NCBI RefSeq assembly: GCF_001713355.1
Contig: NZ_CP016448.1
Location: 1,426,001-1,490,000 of the forward strand
DNA from: Methyloversatilis sp. RAC08
Lineage (GTDB): Bacteria > Pseudomonadota > Gammaproteobacteria > Burkholderiales > Rhodocyclaceae
Direction of reading: 5' to 3'
Length of the DNA: 64,000 nucleotides
The notes below the pieces were generated by a model that ran no database searches, was not told where the DNA came from, and saw nothing but the letters and a program-made list of their open reading frames with translations. Position numbers and translations under genes: made by a program. Of this stretch, positions 49,239 through 58,998 are shown in pieces; within the stretch, counting starts at the first letter, position 1, and each line of letters opens with the position of its first letter.

Positions 49239-51359
49239 TCAGCGCAACGTGAGGTTGTCGCTGACGATGCGCGGTGTCACGAAGATGAGCAGCTCGGCGC
49301 GGTTGTCGCGGGTTTCCGTGTTGCGGAACAGGAAGCCGACATACGGCAGGTCGCCGAGGAAGGGTACGCGCGTCTGGCTGCGGCGCTCTTCCTGGGTGTA
49401 GATACCGCCAATCACCACCGTGCCGCCATTTTCGACCAGCACATCGGTCTTGACGTGCTTGGTGTCGATGGCCACACCGGCACCGGTGGCCAGCTGGGTG
49501 TTCGGCGTGTCCTTGTTGATGTCGAGTGCCATCTGTACGCGTCCGTCCGGCGTGATCTGCGGCTTCACCTTCAGCATCAGGTTGGCCTTGCGGAAGGAAA
49601 TGCTGGTCGCGCCTGAGCTGGTGGCCTGCTGATACGGAATTTCAACACCCTGTTCGATCAGTGCCTCGTTCTGGTCCGATGTCATGACACGCGGGCTCGA
49701 AATCACCTTGCCCTTGCCGTCCTGTTCGAGGGCGGACAATTCCAGATTCAGGAAACGCGTCGCTGCCGAGTTGAACAGCACGAAGGACAGCTGGCCCGGC
49801 GAGCGGCCGCTGATGTTCGATGCACGCAGATTGACCCCGAGCGAATCCGTAGTGAAGTTGGGCTGGCTCTGTACCTGACCGGTCTGGAAGCCGGTCGCCA
49901 GTGAAGAACCCCCGATGTTCAAACCGGCCCGTCCAAGCTGCACCGATCCGGACTGTGCCTGGTTCAGACCCAGACGCGCGCCCAGGTTCTTGGCGAAGTC
50001 TTCGTTCGCTTCGACGATGCGCGCTTCGATCAGCACCTGACGGGTTGCGATATCGAGTTCGCTCAGGATGCGGCGGATGTCCTCAAGGCGGCTGGGGATG
50101 TCGGTCACGATCAGCTTGTTGGTGCGCACGTCCATCACGATCGAACCCCGCTTGGACAGGAAACGCTTGTCCTTGTCGTCGGTGATCGCCTTGTGCAGCA
50201 CATCGGCCTTGTGATAATTCAACTGAAAGGTTTCGGTACGCAGCGGCTCGAGTTCGCTCACCTGCTGCTGGCTTTCCAGAGCAAGCTTTTCCTTGGCCGA
50301 CAGCTCGTCGCGCGGCGCGATCCAGATCACATTGCCGGTCTTGCGCTTGTCGAGGCCCTTGGCGTCGAGAATGATGTCGAGCGCCTGATCCCACGGCACA
50401 TCCTTCAGACGCAGGGTGAGCGAACCGCCCACCGTGTCCGACGTGATGATGTTGTTGTCGGTGAAGTCGGCAATGACCTGAAGCACGGAACGGACGTCGA
50501 TGTTCTGGAAATTCAGCGACAGCTTTTCGCCCTGGTAGCCGGGTTTGCTGCCCTGAACCAGCTTGTTCGGATCTTCGACCAGCCGCTTCACTTCGAGGAT
50601 GAACTGATTCTCGCTCTGGTAGGCGTTGTGCTCCCACAGGCCGGTCGGCGTCACGGTGAGGCGCGTGTTGGCGCCCGAGCGCACGACTTCCATCTGGGTG
50701 ATCGGCGTGCCGAAATCGGTCACGTCGTAGCGCTTCAGGAATTCGTCGGCCACCGAAGCGCGCAGGAACTCGACCACCAGCTTGGAACCTTGCTGACGGA
50801 TGTCGATGCCGGTATTCGGGTCGGACAGTTCGACCACCACGCGGCCTTCGCCATCCTTGCCGCGACGGAACCCCACGTTGCGCAGCATCTGCGCGTCCTG
50901 CGACACACCCGGCTCGGCAAAGCGCGACACGTTGTCGGACTGGGCAACTGCCTCGGAACTGGCCGGCATCGCGAGACTGATGTAGAGATCACGCCCGGAA
51001 ATGCGGGTATTGAACGGCGACAGCTTGTTCAGATTCAGCACCAGACGAGTGCGATCGCCGACTTCGACGATGTTGTAGCTGCGCAGATGCGCCTCATTCA
51101 CGGTCTGCGAGTTGCGCCCCACGGCATTGCCGGTGGCGGGGAAATCGAACGCCACGCGTGCGGGCGATGCGACGCTGAAGTTGGCCGGAACCGCAGGCAG
51201 TTCGGTCTTGGTGGTGACCTTGATCAGCACCTCGCCGCCTTGCTGCGACACCAGAATGGATTCGATGCTGTTGGGCTGGCTCTGGGCAAGCGCCGTAACG
51301 GGTATCAGGCTTGCGCCAAGGGCCACGATCAGGCACGCGATCTTGCGGACGAAATTCAT
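49239..51359 (-). CDS. pilQ: Type IV pilus secretin PilQ
   Basis: Outer-membrane secretin through which the type IV pilus exits, 706 residues from MNFVRKIACL. It has a signal peptide (ending ALAQ), one or two AMIN domains (about 25-230), an STN/N0 domain (KLSLNFQNIDVRSVLQVIAD), an N1 domain and the secretin core ending in NRAELLIFVTPRIV. A single N-terminal AMIN-rich part of this length matches betaproteobacterial PilQ. The start overlaps pilP by 4 bp (ATGA). Confidence 0.95.
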   Translation of the reverse strand: MNFVRKIACLIVALGASLIPVTALAQSQPNSIESILVSQQGGEVLIKVTTKTELPAVPANFSVASPARVAFDFPATGNAVGRNSQTVNEAHLRSYNIVEVGDRTRLVLNLNKLSPFNTRISGRDLYISLAMPASSEAVAQSDNVSRFAEPGVSQDAQMLRNVGFRRGKDGEGRVVVELSDPNTGIDIRQQGSKLVVEFLRASVADEFLKRYDVTDFGTPITQMEVVRSGANTRLTVTPTGLWEHNAYQSENQFILEVKRLVEDPNKLVQGSKPGYQGEKLSLNFQNIDVRSVLQVIADFTDNNIITSDTVGGSLTLRLKDVPWDQALDIILDAKGLDKRKTGNVIWIAPRDELSAKEKLALESQQQVSELEPLRTETFQLNYHKADVLHKAITDDKDKRFLSKRGSIVMDVRTNKLIVTDIPSRLEDIRRILSELDIATRQVLIEARIVEANEDFAKNLGARLGLNQAQSGSVQLGRAGLNIGGSSLATGFQTGQVQSQPNFTTDSLGVNLRASNISGRSPGQLSFVLFNSAATRFLNLELSALEQDGKGKVISSPRVMTSDQNEALIEQGVEIPYQQATSSGATSISFRKANLMLKVKPQITPDGRVQMALDINKDTPNTQLATGAGVAIDTKHVKTDVLVENGGTVVIGGIYTQEERRSQTRVPFLGDLPYVGFLFRNTETRDNRAELLIFVTPRIVSDNLTLR

Positions 51360-51883
51360 TTGTTTGTCTCCTGCTCCAGCAACTGGAGCGTACTGGTACG
51401 TTCGACCCATTCGCCGTCCGCGTCCTGAACGATTTCCTTGAGGGTGATGCCGTCATCCGCAATGGCCGTGATGACACCGAAATTCTGACCCATGTAATTC
51501 CCTGACCTGACCCGGTGCAATGTCGTGTCGGCCTTGATCAGCGCATACGCGACCTTGCCTTGCTGCAGCACGCCCACCATGGCAAGCGAATCGAGCGGGT
51601 ACTGTTCGAGTGGTTCCTTGCGGCGATCCAGATCCGGACCCACACCGCCACCGCCGCCACCCTTCTTGCGCTCGGGTTCGATCTTGGCCGCGCTGAACGG
51701 GTCGATCAGCGACTCGGTTTCATAGGCGACGATGATCGAAGGCTTGATTTCGGGCAGTGGCTTGACCTGTCCCTTCAGCCCCTGGGTGCTCTGTTCCATC
51801 CATGCGCGCAGGTCTTGATGGTCCTCCGAACCGCAGGCCACCAGACCGCTGCACAGCATGGCGAGGGTCAATGCGCGCCTCAC
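51356..51883 (-). CDS. pilP: Type IV pilus inner-membrane lipoprotein PilP
   Basis: 175 residues with a lipobox ending LVAC (Cys17). The linker contains YETESLIDPFSAAKIEP, and the C-terminal beta domain has LEQYPLDSLAMVGVLQQGKVAYALI, the conserved PilP motif that contacts PilQ. It links the PilMNO platform to the secretin. Both ends overlap neighbours by 4 bp. Confidence 0.94.
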   Translation of the reverse strand: MRRALTLAMLCSGLVACGSEDHQDLRAWMEQSTQGLKGQVKPLPEIKPSIIVAYETESLIDPFSAAKIEPERKKGGGGGGVGPDLDRRKEPLEQYPLDSLAMVGVLQQGKVAYALIKADTTLHRVRSGNYMGQNFGVITAIADDGITLKEIVQDADGEWVERTSTLQLLEQETNK

Positions 51884-52548
51884 TTCTTGTTCCCCTTTTC
51901 GCGCTCTGCCTTTTCGCGCTTCACGCGGGCCAGTTCTTCCTCGTCCAGGTAGCGGTAAGTGGTCGCCACCGCATCCATCTTCAACAATCCATCCTTGCCC
52001 GACTCGATGCCGATCGAGCCGATCGTTACGATGCGCGACAGCTTGGCCACGTCACCCGCGAAACTGCCGAGATCGTGGTATCCGCCGGTCACCCGCAGCG
52101 TGATTGGAAGTTCGGCGTAGAAATCCTTGACCGCTTCGCTGCCCGGACGCCAGATCTCGAACTGCAGGCCACGGCTCAGGCCGGCCTGGCTGATGTCCAC
52201 CAGCAGCGATTCCATTTCCGCCTTGTTCGGCAGCTGCTTCAGCAGGGCCCCGAAAGACCGGTCGATATCGCTCAACTGCTGCTGATACTGTTCGAGATTG
52301 ACTGCTTCACCCTTCTTCTGCAGCCACTGCTCCTTGAGCGTCTGCTCTTCGGCGCGCTTCTGTTCCAGTTCCACCATCAGCGGTTCCCACAGGAACCACC
52401 AGCCGGCAGCGACTGCGGCGATCAGCAGGCCGAGCAGCACTGCCAGTTTCGGCAGGATCGCCCAGTTGCCGACATCCTTCGGGTCGAGGTTCCTGAAATC
52501 ATCCCCGATGCGCGACAGATCGATCTTCGGAAGCTGGATGTCCTTCAT
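51880..52548 (-). CDS. pilO: Type IV pilus assembly protein PilO
   Basis: 222 residues: a short cytoplasmic N-terminus, one membrane helix (WAILPKLAVLLGLLIAAVAA), a coiled coil and a ferredoxin-like periplasmic domain (LLVDISQAGLSRGLQFEIWRP, LRVTGGYHDLGSF). It pairs with PilN in the alignment complex. It overlaps pilN and pilP by 4 bp each. A Lys/Glu-rich tail ends the protein. Confidence 0.94.
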   Translation of the reverse strand: MKDIQLPKIDLSRIGDDFRNLDPKDVGNWAILPKLAVLLGLLIAAVAAGWWFLWEPLMVELEQKRAEEQTLKEQWLQKKGEAVNLEQYQQQLSDIDRSFGALLKQLPNKAEMESLLVDISQAGLSRGLQFEIWRPGSEAVKDFYAELPITLRVTGGYHDLGSFAGDVAKLSRIVTIGSIGIESGKDGLLKMDAVATTYRYLDEEELARVKREKAEREKGNKK

Positions 52549-53120
52549 GTCTTCCTGCCTTTGGCGACGGTTTCGTCCGCGGCCCGCGTGATGTGCAGAT
52601 CGAGGTTGAATTCGTTCATGCGACGCTTGTCGACGTTCGACCCCTTGATTTCCACCAGTGTCGGCCGCTCGAGCAGGGGCGACGATTCGAGGTTGCGCAT
52701 CAGGCTGGATACGCGGGCGTTCGACTGCGCGTAACCGATCAGGTTGATCTTTCCACCCTGCTGCGACACCTTCCGGATGTAAACACCTTCCGGCACATTC
52801 TTGGCGAGTTCGTTGAACAGGCCGACCGCTTCGGACCGGTTGCCCTGCAAGGACTCGATGACCTGCTTGCGCTGGATCAGCGCGTCGGTCTGCTCGCGCA
52901 GACGCTTGATCTCGTCGATCGACTTGTCGAGCACCGCGATCTCGGTCTTGAGGAAGGCGTTCTTTTCATCCTGCGCCGACACGTAACCATTTATCACGCC
53001 ATTGACCAGACCGACGATGAGTGCGCCGAACAGCAGTGTCGCGCCGGAAAATGCCACGAACTGCTGGCGTCTTGCTTTGCGTTTTTCCTCGCGGTGAGGA
53101 AGCAGGTTGATCCGTATCAT
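52545..53120 (-). CDS. pilN: Type IV pilus assembly protein PilN
   Basis: 191 residues beginning with the PilM-binding motif INLLPHRE (residues 3-10), then a membrane helix (about 24-45), a coiled coil (KNAFLKTEIAVLDKSIDEI) and a periplasmic domain with VPEGVYIRKVSQQGGKINLIG. It partners PilO and recruits PilM. Overlaps of 4 bp join it to pilM and pilO. Confidence 0.95.
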   Translation of the reverse strand: MIRINLLPHREEKRKARRQQFVAFSGATLLFGALIVGLVNGVINGYVSAQDEKNAFLKTEIAVLDKSIDEIKRLREQTDALIQRKQVIESLQGNRSEAVGLFNELAKNVPEGVYIRKVSQQGGKINLIGYAQSNARVSSLMRNLESSPLLERPTLVEIKGSNVDKRRMNEFNLDLHITRAADETVAKGRKT

Positions 53121-54196
53121 GCGTCGAACCTCCTCAAGGCGAGGCCGCAGGCGACAAGCAGCGACGGCGCATCCTGACTCAGGCGCTTTGCGGTGACCGC
53201 GGAAGACAGCTGCATATCAACAAATGGATTGGCGATGCGTGTTTCCACCTGCGTGCGGTTGGCCACCACTTCATCGAGCCCCGGAATGACTGCGCAGCCT
53301 CCAGCGAGCACGATGTGATCGACGCTGTTGTATTGCGTCGAGGTGAAGAAGAACTGAAGCGCGCGTGACACCTCGAGCGCCAGGTTGTCCATGAAGGGGC
53401 GCAGCAGATCGTTCTCGAAGTTTTCCGGCAGCGTATTGGTGCGCTTCGCCGCCTCCGCTTCTTCCGGGCTCATGCCGTAGTTGCGCATGATGTCCTGCGT
53501 CAGCTGATAACCGCCGAAAGCCTGTTCACGGGAATACACCGGCTGGTCGTTGCGCAGGATGATCACGTTCATCACGTTGGCACCGACATCGACCAGCACG
53601 ATGTTGGTGTCCTTGCCGCCGTCGGGCAGCTGCTTCTCGACCAGTTCGAATGCCGCCTGTGCGGCGTAGGACTCGACATCAACGACCACCGCGCGCAGGC
53701 CGGCCGCTTCGGCGATGGCCACGCGGTCTTCCACCTTTTCCTTGCGCGATGCGGCGATCAGCACCTCGACTTCATCCGGGCTGCCCGGCGCCGGGCCGAC
53801 CACCTGAAAGTCGAGATTCACTTCATCGAGCTGGAAAGGGATGTACTGATTGGCTTCCGACTCGACCAGCACTTCGAGCTCCTGCTCGCGCTGATTGGCC
53901 GGAACGATGATCTTCTTGGTGATGACCGCCGCTGCGGGCAACGCCAGCGCGACATTGCGCGTCGACGTACCCATGCGCTTCCAGGCGCGGCGGACCGCAT
54001 CGGCCACGTCATCGAGCTTGGCGATGTTGCCATCCACCACCGAATCGCGCGGCAGATTTTCCGTGGCATAGCGCTCGATGCGGTGCTCGCCTTTCGCTGT
54101 CCGTGACAGCTCGACCAGCTTGACCGCCGAGGACGACACATCCAACCCCAGTAAAGGGCGCGCTCCCGGGTTAAAAATCGACAGGTCGAAGGCCAA
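53117..54196 (-). CDS. pilM: Type IV pilus assembly ATPase PilM
   Basis: Cytoplasmic actin-like protein of 359 residues; binds the PilN N-terminus. Motifs include LLGLDVSSSAVKLVELSR (phosphate 1), VDVGANVMNVIIL (phosphate 2) and VLAGGCAVIPGLDEVV (adenosine). The start is TTG 54196, 8 nt after AAGGA; no ATG fits. It leads the pilMNOPQ operon, divergent from ponA across 54 bp. Confidence 0.95.
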   Translation of the reverse strand: MAFDLSIFNPGARPLLGLDVSSSAVKLVELSRTAKGEHRIERYATENLPRDSVVDGNIAKLDDVADAVRRAWKRMGTSTRNVALALPAAAVITKKIIVPANQREQELEVLVESEANQYIPFQLDEVNLDFQVVGPAPGSPDEVEVLIAASRKEKVEDRVAIAEAAGLRAVVVDVESYAAQAAFELVEKQLPDGGKDTNIVLVDVGANVMNVIILRNDQPVYSREQAFGGYQLTQDIMRNYGMSPEEAEAAKRTNTLPENFENDLLRPFMDNLALEVSRALQFFFTSTQYNSVDHIVLAGGCAVIPGLDEVVANRTQVETRIANPFVDMQLSSAVTAKRLSQDAPSLLVACGLALRRFDA

Positions 54197-54250
54197 GCTT
54201 TTTCCTTTTAAGACAGTGAATTAGACCCAATACTCACAATTTACATTAAG

Positions 54251-56800
54251 ATGCTAGCAGCAAGGTATCGACAAGTAAACAAATTTTGGGTAAGCGCGAG
54301 GCGGGGCTTCTTCGGGTCCGCCAGCTATAATTCGCGCTTGTTGCCTGTCCGGAAATCCGTCCTCTTGCCCCCCGTCCTTCGCTGGCTCCTCTACCCGTTG
54401 GCTGCTCTAGCGGGCTTGCTGCTCATCGGCGCCGCACTTGCGTTGATCGTCGTTCTGCTTGCCTACCCGCAACTGCCGTCGCTCGACATCCTCACCGACT
54501 ACCGGCCCAAGATCCCGCTGCGCGTCTACAGCGCCGACGGGCATCTGATCGGCGAGTTCGGTGAAGAGCGGCGATCGGTCGTTCCGATCGCCCAGGTTCC
54601 CGATTCGCTGAAGCAGGCCATCATCGCTGCCGAGGACGAGCGCTTCTACCAGCATTACGGCATCGACTACGTGGGCATCGCCCGTGCCGCCCTGTCCAAC
54701 ATGACCACCTCCGGACGGAGTCAGGGCGCAAGCACCATCACCATGCAGGTGGCGCGCAACTTCTTCCTGTCCAGCGAGCGCACCTTGCGCCGCAAAGTCT
54801 ATGAAGCCCTGCTCGCATTCAAAATCGAGAACAGCCTGACAAAAGACCAGATACTCGAGCTCTACATCAATCAGATCTATCTGGGGCAGCGGGCCTACGG
54901 CTTCGCTGCCGCGTCCAGAGCCTATTTCGGCAAAAACCTCGCAGACCTTAGCGTGGCAGAATCAGCGATGCTGGCCGGGCTGCCCAAGGCACCGTCAAAA
55001 TACAACCCGGTCGTCAATCCCAAGCGCGCCGCGCTGCGTCAGGCCTACGTGCTGCGCCGCATGAAGGACCTCGGGTACATCGACGACGCCACGCGGACGG
55101 CCGCGGTCGAACAGCAGCTGCCGGTGCGCCGCGACGGCGCCCAGTCCGAACAGCGCGCGGACTTCGTGGCCGAGATGGCGCGCCAGATCGCAGTGGAGAA
55201 ATTTGGCGAGAATGCCTACGGACTCGGGCTGCGCGTCGTCACGACGATACGCCGCACCGATCAGGCAGCGGCGATCGAAGCGGTGCGCAAGGGCGTGCTC
55301 GATTACGACCGCCGGCACGGCTATCGGGGCGCGGAGGCCTTCATCGACCTGAAGGACGTAGTCGCTGATGACGATGAAATGCTCGATGACCTGCTGCAGG
55401 ACGAGCCGGACGCCGCCGGCCTGCACGCGGCGGTCGTTCTTGAAGCCAGCCCGACCGCGATCAAGGTCTACAAACGCGGTGGCGAGGTGCTCAAGCTCGG
55501 CGCCGACGCCATCCGCTTCGCCCGCTCGATGCTTGACGACAAGGCCCCGCCGGCAAGACGGCTGCGTCGCGGTGCCCTGGTTCGCGTGATGCCGGATGCC
55601 AAGCTGGGCTGGGTGATCGCCCAGATGCCGGAGGTCGAGGCGGCGCTGGTGTCGATCGACAGCGCCGATGGTGCCGTGCGTGCGCTGGTCGGCGGCTTCG
55701 ACTTCAACCGCAGCAAGTTCAACCACGTGACCCAGGGCTGGCGTCAGCCGGGGTCGAGCTTCAAGCCCTTCATCTATTCGGCCGCGCTCGAAAAAGGCTA
55801 CTCACCGTCGACGGTCGAGGAAGACACGCCGCTCGTCGTGTCGGCAGGAGAAACCGGCAGCCAGAGCTGGCAGCCCAAGAACTACGACGGCAAGTACGAT
55901 GGACCGATCTCGCTGAGAACGGCGCTGGCCAAGTCGAAGAACATGGTGTCGATCCGCGTGCTGCGTTCGATCGGGCCGCGCTACGCGCAGGACTACATCA
56001 CGCGCTTCGGGTTCGATGCGGCGCGTCACCCGCCGTATCTGACGATGGCGCTCGGCGCCGGGTCGGTGACGCCATGGCAGATGGCGTCCGGCTACGCGGT
56101 ATTCGCCAACGGCGGCTTCCGGGTCGAGCCTTACGTGGTGCGAGAAATTCAGGACGGAAGCGGCAAGGTGCTCGCACGTTTCACGCCGACCGCGCCGCGT
56201 GACGAATCACAGCGCGTGATCGACGCGCGCAATGCCTACCTGATGGATAGCCTGATGCAGGATGTGGTGCGCCGTGGCACCGCAACGCGCGCACTGCAGC
56301 TCAAGCGCAGCGATCTTGCCGGCAAGACGGGCACCACGAACGAATACCTCGATGCGTGGTTCTGCGGTTATCAGCCGTCGCATGTCACGGTTGCGTGGAT
56401 CGGTTTCGACACGCCGCGCTCGCTAGGCCGAGGCGAAACCGGTGGTTCTGCCGCGCTGCCGATGTGGGTGGACTACATGCGCCACGCGCTGAAGGACGTT
56501 CCGGAGGAGCGACTGCCCCTGCCCGATGGTCTGATCAGCATCAACGCCGGTGAGGACGCGCGGGGCAATCCGCGCACCGATCTGATGTACGAGGAACACA
56601 TGCCGCCCGCACCGGAGTCGATTCCCGACGAACCCGAAGGACCGGCGTCCGAAGGGGAAATCGTGCCGGATGCGCCGCCGACACCTGTACCGCCTTCCGG
56701 ACCGTCGCCCTCGGGCCACATCGTTCCCGGGTCTGCAGGGATCGGCGGCGCAGCCGACTTCAGGGCATCAGGCGCACCGGTTCGCCGGCCTGCTGGCTGA
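54251..56800 (+). CDS. mrcA: Penicillin-binding protein 1A
   Basis: Bifunctional peptidoglycan glycosyltransferase/transpeptidase anchored in the inner membrane. It has an N-terminal membrane helix (about residues 46-70), a GT51 domain with EDERFYQHYGIDYVG and QGASTITMQVARNFF, an OB-like insert, and a transpeptidase with SSFK (GSSFKPFIYS), SKN and KTGTTNEYLDAWFCG; the tail is proline-rich. The start is uncertain. ATG 54251 has no ribosome site, and TTG codons at 54338, 54341 and 54365 come closer to the usual N-terminus. The 3' end overlaps cyaY by 41 bp, convergent. Confidence 0.92.
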   Translation: MLAARYRQVNKFWVSARRGFFGSASYNSRLLPVRKSVLLPPVLRWLLYPLAALAGLLLIGAALALIVVLLAYPQLPSLDILTDYRPKIPLRVYSADGHLIGEFGEERRSVVPIAQVPDSLKQAIIAAEDERFYQHYGIDYVGIARAALSNMTTSGRSQGASTITMQVARNFFLSSERTLRRKVYEALLAFKIENSLTKDQILELYINQIYLGQRAYGFAAASRAYFGKNLADLSVAESAMLAGLPKAPSKYNPVVNPKRAALRQAYVLRRMKDLGYIDDATRTAAVEQQLPVRRDGAQSEQRADFVAEMARQIAVEKFGENAYGLGLRVVTTIRRTDQAAAIEAVRKGVLDYDRRHGYRGAEAFIDLKDVVADDDEMLDDLLQDEPDAAGLHAAVVLEASPTAIKVYKRGGEVLKLGADAIRFARSMLDDKAPPARRLRRGALVRVMPDAKLGWVIAQMPEVEAALVSIDSADGAVRALVGGFDFNRSKFNHVTQGWRQPGSSFKPFIYSAALEKGYSPSTVEEDTPLVVSAGETGSQSWQPKNYDGKYDGPISLRTALAKSKNMVSIRVLRSIGPRYAQDYITRFGFDAARHPPYLTMALGAGSVTPWQMASGYAVFANGGFRVEPYVVREIQDGSGKVLARFTPTAPRDESQRVIDARNAYLMDSLMQDVVRRGTATRALQLKRSDLAGKTGTTNEYLDAWFCGYQPSHVTVAWIGFDTPRSLGRGETGGSAALPMWVDYMRHALKDVPEERLPLPDGLISINAGEDARGNPRTDLMYEEHMPPAPESIPDEPEGPASEGEIVPDAPPTPVPPSGPSPSGHIVPGSAGIGGAADFRASGAPVRRPAG

Positions 56801-57080
56801 GCAGGGTTTCCAGTGCCTGCATCAACTCGGCCCCGTCGCGCGTCCCGATCCAGCGACCATCTTCCGGCCGGAAATGAAAGCCGCCGGAGCGCGCCGCCAC
56901 CCAGATTTCCTGGGCCACGCCATGCCGGTTGATCACCATTTTCGAGCCGTTGGCGAATTCGAGTTCAAGAACGCCGCCGGCCTGCAGTTCATAGTCGATG
57001 TCGGCACCGCTGCGTTCCACGGCCTGCTCGATCTTGGCCAGCGTTGCATCGGCCAATTTGTTAAATTCGTTCTCGTTCAT
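56760..57080 (-). CDS. cyaY: Iron-sulfur assembly protein CyaY (frataxin)
   Basis: 106-residue frataxin homologue that modulates IscS and binds iron. The acidic first helix (NENEFNKLADATLAKIEQAVE) and the beta-sheet core with NRHGVAQEIWVAARSGGFHF and WIGTRDGAEL are typical. Its end overlaps the mrcA 3' end; its start is 15 bp from the divergent lptM. Confidence 0.95.
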   Translation of the reverse strand: MNENEFNKLADATLAKIEQAVERSGADIDYELQAGGVLELEFANGSKMVINRHGVAQEIWVAARSGGFHFRPEDGRWIGTRDGAELMQALETLLSQQAGEPVRLMP

Positions 57081-57095
57081 TACCGGCTACCTGAC

Positions 57096-57281
57096 ATGTT
57101 TTCCAGCACGCTCGTGCGCATTGCCGCACTGACCCTGATCCTCGCCGGTTGCGGCACCAAGGGCCCCCTGACGCTGCCGCCGAAAGACACGGTGCGGCCA
57201 CCGGCAGCCGCAGCCCCTGCCACGCCGAAGACGGCTCCGGCAGCACCTTCCCGGGATGATAGCAAGGTGCCCGCGCAATGA
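57096..57281 (+). CDS. lptM: Small lipoprotein LptM (YifL-like)
   Basis: 61-residue lipoprotein with lipobox LAGC (Cys19) followed at once by GTKGPLTLPP, the family signature, and a Pro/Ala-rich tail. LptM helps maturation of the LptDE LPS translocon. It overlaps lysA by 4 bp (ATGA), and the cyaY-lptM-lysA order is widely conserved. Confidence 0.9.
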   Translation: MFSSTLVRIAALTLILAGCGTKGPLTLPPKDTVRPPAAAAPATPKTAPAAPSRDDSKVPAQ

Positions 57282-58519
57282 AGCACTTCGAATCCCGCGA
57301 CGGCAGCCTGTTTGCTGAAGGTGTTTCGCTCGAACGCATCGCCGCCGAGTTCGGCACCCCGACCTTCGTCTATTCCCGCGCCGCGCTGACCGACGCCCAT
57401 GCGGCCTACGCCGAGGCGCTGACCGGGCGCGACGCCATGCTGTGCTACGCGGTGAAATCGAATTCGAACCTCGCCATCCTGAATCTGTTCGCGCGCCTCG
57501 GTACCGGCTTCGACATCGTGTCCGGCGGCGAACTGGCACGCGTCCTCGCCGCAGGCGGTGATCCGGCCAGGGTCGTCTTTTCCGGTGTCGGCAAGACGCG
57601 CGACGAAATGCGCGCGGCGCTCGAACACGGCATCTACTGTTTCAACGTCGAATCCGAACCCGAGCTCCACCGCCTCGCCGAAGTCGCCGGCAGTCTTGGC
57701 AAGCGCGCCCCGATCGCGCTGCGCGTGAATCCGGACGTCGATCCGAAGACGCATCCCTACATCTCCACCGGCCTGAAGTGCAACAAGTTCGGCGTGCCGA
57801 TCACCGATGCACACGCGCTCTATCTGACCGCGGCCGAGATGCCGCAGCTGGACATCCGCGGCATCGCCTGTCACATCGGCTCCCAGCTGCTGGATCCGGC
57901 ACCGGTCGCCGAAGCCGCCGCCAAGGTGGTCGCGCTGGCCGAAGCACTGAACCGCGACGGCATCGAGTTGCATCACCTCGATCTGGGCGGCGGTCTCGGC
58001 ATCCGCTACGACGACGAGGCGGTACCCGCTACGCGCGACTATCTCGCCCCCTTGCTGTCCGTGATCGCGGGCCGCAAGGAGAGGCTGCTGCTCGAACCCG
58101 GCCGCTCGCTGGTCGGCAACGCCGGCGTGCTGCTGTCGAAGGTCGAGTACCTGAAGCGCGGGGAGGACCGCAACTTCGCCATCATCGACGCGGCGATGAA
58201 CGACCTCGCCCGCCCGGCTCTGTACGACGCCTTCCACCGCATCGCCGAAGTGCGTCCGCACGGCGCGCCCGACACCTACGACGTGGTCGGTCCGGTGTGC
58301 GAAAGCGGCGACTTCCTGGGCCGCGCGCGCCAACTGGCGGTCGAGCCGGAAGACCTGGTGGTGATCTTTTCCGCCGGCGCCTACGGCATGACCATGAGTT
58401 CGAACTACAACACGCGCGCGCGCGCAGCCGAAGTGATGGTGGAGGGCGACACCTGCCACCTGATCCGCGCCCGCGAGCGCATCGAAGACCTTTACGCGGG
58501 CGAGCGCCTGCTGCCGTGA
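57278..58519 (+). CDS. lysA: Diaminopimelate decarboxylase LysA
   Basis: PLP enzyme for the last lysine step, 413 residues of fold III. The PLP lysine lies in LCYAVKSNSN (near residue 62); HIGSQL, GGGLGI (near 236) and EPGRSLVGNAG (near 274) bind the cofactor; CESGDFLGRAR carries the active-site Cys. It is translationally coupled to lptM and followed 4 bp later by hslR. Confidence 0.96.
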   Translation: MKHFESRDGSLFAEGVSLERIAAEFGTPTFVYSRAALTDAHAAYAEALTGRDAMLCYAVKSNSNLAILNLFARLGTGFDIVSGGELARVLAAGGDPARVVFSGVGKTRDEMRAALEHGIYCFNVESEPELHRLAEVAGSLGKRAPIALRVNPDVDPKTHPYISTGLKCNKFGVPITDAHALYLTAAEMPQLDIRGIACHIGSQLLDPAPVAEAAAKVVALAEALNRDGIELHHLDLGGGLGIRYDDEAVPATRDYLAPLLSVIAGRKERLLLEPGRSLVGNAGVLLSKVEYLKRGEDRNFAIIDAAMNDLARPALYDAFHRIAEVRPHGAPDTYDVVGPVCESGDFLGRARQLAVEPEDLVVIFSAGAYGMTMSSNYNTRARAAEVMVEGDTCHLIRARERIEDLYAGERLLP

Positions 58520-58523
58520 TGCG

Positions 58524-58937
58524 ATGAGCGGGCAGAACGACGACACGCGCGAGCGGCTGCGGCTGGACAAGTGGCTGTGGGCGGCCCGTTTCTTCAAGAC
58601 ACGCACGCTGGCGGCGGACGCGATCGACGCCGGCCGCATCCAGCTCAACGAGGCGCGCGCCAAACCGTCGCGTGAAGTGCGCATCGGCGACCGTCTGGAC
58701 ATCCAGACCGGCGAAGTGCGCTACACGGTGATCGTGCAGGCGCTGTCGGGCAAGCGCGGCCCGGCCGAGGTCGCCCGCACGCTGTATGAAGAGACGGCCG
58801 AAAGCATGGCCGCGCGCGAGGCGGCCCGCGAACTGCGCCGGCTTCAGCCTGAACCTTCGGTCGGCCTGCACGGCCGGCCGACCAAGACACAGCGGCGCGA
58901 GATCGACCGCCTGCGCGCTAGAATTCGTGGTGAATGA
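58524..58937 (+). CDS. hslR: Hsp15-type S4 RNA-binding protein
   Basis: 137 residues with an S4 domain (RLDKWLWAARFFKTRTLAADAI, IQLNEARAKPSREVRIGD). E. coli Hsp15 binds 50S subunits carrying stalled nascent chains. The C-terminus is Arg-rich. It follows lysA by 4 bp, so it is probably in the lptM-lysA unit. Confidence 0.9.
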   Translation: MSGQNDDTRERLRLDKWLWAARFFKTRTLAADAIDAGRIQLNEARAKPSREVRIGDRLDIQTGEVRYTVIVQALSGKRGPAEVARTLYEETAESMAAREAARELRRLQPEPSVGLHGRPTKTQRREIDRLRARIRGE

Positions 58938-58998
58938 GCTGCGGCCCGAAGCGGGTTTCGCGGCGACCGAATTTTTAATCTGTTGAAAAGGAAGCAAT

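Noticed and set aside
54326-54331. A perfect TATAAT just inside the first codons of mrcA
   Set aside because: No -35 hexamer lies 16-18 bp upstream and there is no extended -10. It remains a hint that mrcA starts at a later TTG, but is not enough to call a promoter.
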